The translations under genes were made by a program, and so were the position numbers. From Candidatus Firestoneibacteriota bacterium (GTDB taxonomy: Bacteria; Oederibacteriota; JAAXVQ01), in the NCBI GenBank assembly GCA_013335425.1, contig JAAXVQ010000056.1, forward strand, positions 1 to 9,330: DNA of 9,330 nt, written 5' to 3'. Below, piece by piece: positions 8,501 to 9,330 of this stretch (position 1 is its first letter; every line of letters begins with the position of its first letter). The notes under the pieces are model-generated. The model was not told the origin of the DNA. It saw only the letters and a list, made by a program, of their open reading frames with translations, and made no database searches.

Positions 8501-9279
8501 TTATCGGTGCCGTTGTTACCGGCCGATTGCTCCTGGATCAGGCGACCTTCACCGTGGAGGCTGCCCTTCAAAGCGGAGACCAAGCCAAGCGCTCCGGAAT
8601 CCGCGGCCAGGTGATTTATCCGGAAGTGCTGACAGTGGCGGCCCCGACTGAAGAAGTTTTGCGGAACCTCCTCAATGGGCCGCTGTCGCCGCAGGTGGAG
8701 ATCGGCGTTTACCCGGGCAAGGCGCCGAAGCCCTTTTTGCCCAAATCGGCGGAAATGCAGGGAGAGATCGGCGAATTTTTGGAGAAAGCTGTCTTCTTTC
8801 AGGACGAACTTTTTAACGACAGCGGGATCGTGCAGGCACACGCCGAATACAAGCTCAACCCGAGCATCGCAGCCTACAAGCGTTTGGTGCGTGCGATGTT
8901 GTTTGCCCTCAACCATGAACGGGTGGCGATACTCAAGTTGACGCCCGGTGACGAAAAACAGGAACGGAAAGCGCGCTATGTGGAGGCGCTGCAAGCCATG
9001 TTGCGCATGTTTGCGAAATCGGAATTGTTTGAAGGACGGTTGGAACGCATCGGCGCTTTCGGCGACATGGATATTTATGTACCGAAAAACATTGGCGCCG
9101 GCAGCAAGCACTGGGTGAAATGTTTGCTGGAAGCGGCCGACCAGTTTAACGAAGAAGACAACAATGTGCAAAAACCCGGTGGGCCGAAAAAACCGCGGGT
9201 GGAATGGACGCCTGCGGAAGAACGAGAATATTTGCGCGAACGGAACATTCACTTCCAAAGCACGCAATCGGCTGCCTAA
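2386..9279 (+). CDS. Giant multidomain membrane protein: TIKI/ChaN-like domain, GT4 trehalose phosphorylase-like domain, membrane bundle
   Basis: A 2,297-residue protein in one uninterrupted frame, ending at TAA 9277-9279. Order: basic N-terminus and hydrophobic helix (37-55); TIKI/ChaN/EreA-like domain (about 75-445); unassigned linker (about 450-620); transmembrane helix (621-645); GT4-type GT-B glycosyltransferase (about 680-1370) resembling retaining trehalose phosphorylase/TreT; linker with a Trp-rich patch (about 1385-1500); about four transmembrane helices (1508-1623); unrecognised C-terminal region (1630-2297). Basic residues place the N-terminus, the glycosyltransferase and the C-terminal region on the cytoplasmic side and the TIKI-like domain outside. 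It has its own candidate promoter and a possible terminator downstream, so it is probably transcribed alone. Both recognisable domains normally occur as separate proteins of roughly 300-700 residues. The substrate is unknown; a role in envelope glycan or glycolipid metabolism is inference only. The ORF is certain, domain order fairly sure, function not. Confidence 0.9.
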   Translation: MQANSRSGRKFLKARANASMASMTQWQKPRRSRWAKIISLCITVSFVLPYLTWAFEPAAYPASGHALTMGNRAFRIPAKLGTVLESHPGNGPLVVYVQDLHCNYEVQSNIAKIIDQLAQEQGLNLVAVEGASQPLDVSLLADYPSEPVKRKTVDYFVKQGKVTGAEMVAALGKHPISLEGVETPALYQDNYRTVMKILNDESQGYIYDLREALGEAKQRVYSPALRALDDRRTAFWSGELPLVKYAAVLAGLAARARVELKAYPNLALYVTRADGVFSETVDLEALNVELEALDRRLRVGLYTTENQRQLDSLEHRLDIMEKLLNISVSPEELAEFRARPETFQVKAFIDFLSRQKLTDTWAGDAELFGLDRYLTEAMRFYQVADQRSTAFVDNLQQRLAAHKTNLAMLITGGFHAAGVQAEMKQRGQAYVCIRPRLTHTDVVNPYFSILRNQPTPLEKLLAQNQNILSPVSNLAAKTDVLAPAGNVRALFTASVQTVRSAWAVLLRVAGGQPAAGIDLSADGTLAAVQTNGKATVADFQTGEKKHLALIVLPKDALKPAGTIVAFAQGAYQIHVGRFSKREIQAALDQGDKDKQGVLGLLSSLFASSTAASEKPVLENPVIMGLFLFGSSGWGLLGLILAWVLAPSFTSANIPGLRPPVVPVEGKDKDAKLNAGIKIENGRVTVRVMNALAGNPTEHYTNSFRYFSWPGLRWLSDARLVKELGYVQNALDRNIQAAGLTGADDATVDRVRSQVWSEWSIVLYAPNTRERPGNLPKEKEFQHADLSDPLKIRWVYQETAEKIFKYADGVVFTPPLNGLSLEKRALGSRLFGLFNEVMLAAKNRNEKFVFINTTPQGGGVAIMRHAMLRLLRLYGVQANWVVMGTPNLENFQSTKAYHNTAQGIAYERLTPEEIERLIAWNQEQLDTRFGNFVDQGSIIIVEDQQPAPMVKMIRERLVRNNPEARLYWRNHIQYNKSLIDKEGEPARDNYRNYVEPFVTSADGAFFHDKGTVPAGLETKLPVAQLEAAQPVTDGMDKPLSREELHRYWRQANELLEQTGQTPISLTQPREVQVSRFDPSKGLHILLDAFRLQDLALAEKRAKLEELHKRRQTQWPGFLRSWENRRYQRRWDSLLPQLIIAGNQAIDDPDFKLMYAAVLLKKRGAEKGEYARAIENILKTISDSTLQARKKEFYEATVAKFYDADMNVRAQFREQLGSRIKVIAAEHDDLFLNSVKRGFRLVEPGLLGAVRQRIENDKVIYLQMSEAEGFEHNLTEALAKGSVGITSLDQVGTSGLPRQIEAGITGFITDPFPKAAEQAAEFLVKLVLDPKLYFRMSRAALKVAPQNFTVLSNQAKIIVFDTLVVRIRHLIEQERGARGVPVLTPTQRLAIQHAMLSRIIAQVENERGGQYGFMPWLVRNQQWVTTMGVPEGWDWEAEFGTLGIKAQVGQTKSSQDEKERNEEGVFVAPQGWFLEFLFSRFPTTYMKLSEAFLLQGSLSAELEFFNNYSGGLVMLMFALFRGFTKEQNTAMKGFIIGLLVLGAIVSIKLMPLWDIAVIIFVFMLNGILQKAIKSPWERLRSGSTWDLSTSLILTGVFSLAAAIWLSGFLAFVAVVAGLALVGVGAWKRLPYNNIRDDVTAENLQTELAKQNDETLPSLVSLDSLATSAINESRSSLNPVTRAVNSYVGNKLLGSKFNLKHVLVESGDNRRFNASFVLHRRAPAENSVAGEEAWLLIGVPGYLRKWVAQTSPEFPKWYDPIISIYVQAMVVAKLAGLLETSRRLQKSADKNEDLAFDFEQAFETEAAAALRNHGARLPEEAFKTLDPKVPVFLTVGQVTRLLEGARRKLRAADPAYDAQQNPFASVLGDLDTLVRSGHVPAVEKVLAALQRAVHDPEFEQKLNDPALANMLRAAAGNMEMLNKSGNTQLLQAHVQNVISLILRHEIVLPETTLRGSADKIDFRVMGNEFEKNDLKAAIAELKRRTDPAQPSVDEMLGVLNRVLLGRMESADGMKLLDYLEAAARQDAADPLTVQLGFNANGVIGAVVTGRLLLDQATFTVEAALQSGDQAKRSGIRGQVIYPEVLTVAAPTEEVLRNLLNGPLSPQVEIGVYPGKAPKPFLPKSAEMQGEIGEFLEKAVFFQDELFNDSGIVQAHAEYKLNPSIAAYKRLVRAMLFALNHERVAILKLTPGDEKQERKARYVEALQAMLRMFAKSELFEGRLERIGAFGDMDIYVPKNIGAGSKHWVKCLLEAADQFNEEDNNVQKPGGPKKPRVEWTPAEEREYLRERNIHFQSTQSAA
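2608..3720 (+). other. TIKI/ChaN/EreA-like domain of the giant protein
   Basis: Residues about 75-445. A beta strand leads into 'VQDLHCNYEVQ' (Asp99, His101), followed by a helix, 'LVAVEG' (Glu129), 'VDYFVKQGKVTGAE', 'SLEGVE' (Glu179, Glu182) and, after a mainly helical stretch, 'LITGGFHAAG' (His415). The spacing of a strand-His, strand-Glu and a late Gly-Gly-x-His is what I expect of the TIKI/TraB/ChaN/EreA superfamily, some members of which are metal-dependent hydrolases and others haem-binding. Sequences with this 'DxHxNYE...GKxTGAE' pattern are familiar to me from Omnitrophota hypothetical proteins. A metallophosphatase 'DLHGNYE'-type site was considered, but the downstream motifs fit less well. 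Confidence 0.5.
4246..4320 (+). other. Transmembrane helix between the TIKI-like and glycosyltransferase domains
   Basis: Residues 621-645, 'VIMGLFLFGSSGWGLLGLIL' followed by AWVLA, contain no charged residue. The following segment is proline-rich and then lysine-rich (KDKDAK), favouring a cytoplasmic C-terminal side. Confidence 0.8.
4423..6495 (+). other. GT4 GT-B glycosyltransferase domain, trehalose phosphorylase/TreT-like
   Basis: Residues about 680-1370. N-lobe: 'FINTTPQGGGVAIMRHAMLR' (849-868), 'ANWVVMGTP', 'TKAYHNTAQG', 'LYWRNHIQYNKSLI' (acceptor-side strand, Arg968, His970). C-lobe: 'QVSRFDPSKGLHILLDAFR' with Arg1074 and Lys1079, 'LIIAGNQAIDDPD' (1136-1148), and the EX7E motif 'EGFEHNLTE' (Glu1266, Glu1274), then 'RQIEAGITGFIT'. 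These match retaining trehalose phosphorylases of the fungal type and TreT trehalose synthases, where the Arg/Lys pair and EX7E bind phosphate or nucleotide-sugar phosphates. All are kept, so the domain looks active. It carries charged helical insertions at 1091-1132 and roughly 1150-1255 that family members lack as I remember them. Trehalose chemistry itself is not proven; another glycoside or acceptor is possible. Confidence 0.8.
6907..7254 (+). other. Bundle of about four transmembrane helices in the giant protein
   Basis: Hydrophobic runs at residues 1508-1519 (short, perhaps interfacial), 1531-1546, 1549-1567, 1588-1604 and 1605-1623. Basic residues follow the first (R..K..K), third (QKAIK..ER.R) and last run (KRLP), consistent with two tight hairpins and both ends in the cytoplasm. 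No transporter family recognised. Confidence 0.75.
7273..9276 (+). other. Unrecognised 668-residue C-terminal region of the giant protein
   Basis: Residues 1630-2297, with no hydrophobic membrane run. It looks mostly helical (for example 1765-2040, rich in Leu, Ala, Glu, Lys and Arg), with a mixed alpha/beta stretch near 'AWLLIGVPGYLRKWV' and later beta-like segments around 'VQLGFNANGVIGAVVTGRLL' and 'IGAFGDMDIYVPKNIGAG'. I see no catalytic motif. It ends in a charged, proline-containing tail ('KPGGPKKPRVEW'). Confidence 0.6.
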
Positions 9280-9308
9280 AACCGGAAGTTATAGGCCGTA
9301 CTGATCAT

Positions 9309-9330
9309 AAAAAAACGAGGCCCGGACTCG
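9309..9330 (+). terminator. Probable first half of an intrinsic terminator cut by the window edge
   Basis: Seven A residues (9309-9315) precede CGAGGCCCG, a GACT loop and CG, where the window ends. If the next bases complete the arm (GGCCTCG) and run into T residues, this is a symmetrical, possibly bidirectional terminator about 45 nt after the giant gene stop. Only half is visible. Confidence 0.35.

Noticed and set aside
8371..9267. 298-codon open frame on the - strand, and another of 247 codons at 1304-2047
   Set aside because: Both lie wholly antisense to well-supported genes; their Gln/His/Arg/Phe-rich composition is typical of a shadow frame and they show no recognisable motif.
2386..9279. 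Giant gene as an assembly chimera of separate genes
   Set aside because: The frame is continuous with even composition and no internal gene-start signals at the domain borders that I can see, and TIKI-like plus membrane segments precede the GT with sensible topology. Not fully excluded; listed as a test.

Overview
The window most resembles a genome fragment from Candidatus Omnitrophota (former OP3) or a close PVC-group relative. This rests on recognition, not on a search. The coding DNA is moderately GC-rich, genes are dense and all on the + strand. One gene encodes a 2,297-residue membrane protein that combines an N-terminal domain of the kind I associate with Omnitrophota ('VQDLHCNYE', 'VDYFVKQGKVTGAE') with a glycosyltransferase domain. 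No tRNA, rRNA, CRISPR array, insertion sequence or integrase was seen.

Layout. (1) 1-286: the last ~80 codons of a FeoB-type ferrous iron transporter, with its reading frame broken by stops just upstream. (2) 351-434: a 27-codon hydrophobic mini-ORF with a good ribosome-binding site; its stop overlaps the next start (ATGA). (3) 431-2065: a complete YbiT/YkpA-type ABC-F ATPase, a soluble ribosome-associated protein and not a transporter. (4) 2066-2385: an AT-rich spacer with a short hairpin right after the ABC-F stop, a perfect 12-bp inverted repeat, a candidate promoter and a purine-rich ribosome-binding site. (5) 2386-9279: the giant gene. (6) 9280-9330: a short tail that looks like the first half of an intrinsic terminator cut by the window edge.

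The giant protein reads, in order: basic N-terminus and signal/anchor helix (about 37-55); TIKI/ChaN/EreA-like domain (about 75-445); unassigned linker; transmembrane helix (621-645); a GT4 GT-B glycosyltransferase most like trehalose phosphorylase/TreT (about 680-1370) with its donor-site residues intact; a bundle of about four transmembrane helices (1508-1623); and an unrecognised 670-residue C-terminal region. Charge distribution suggests that the TIKI-like domain lies outside the inner membrane and the glycosyltransferase in the cytoplasm, so one polypeptide may link an envelope activity to cytoplasmic sugar chemistry. This fusion is the best candidate for something undescribed here. The upstream genes (iron uptake remnant, ABC-F factor) look like ordinary neighbours with no evident functional link to it.
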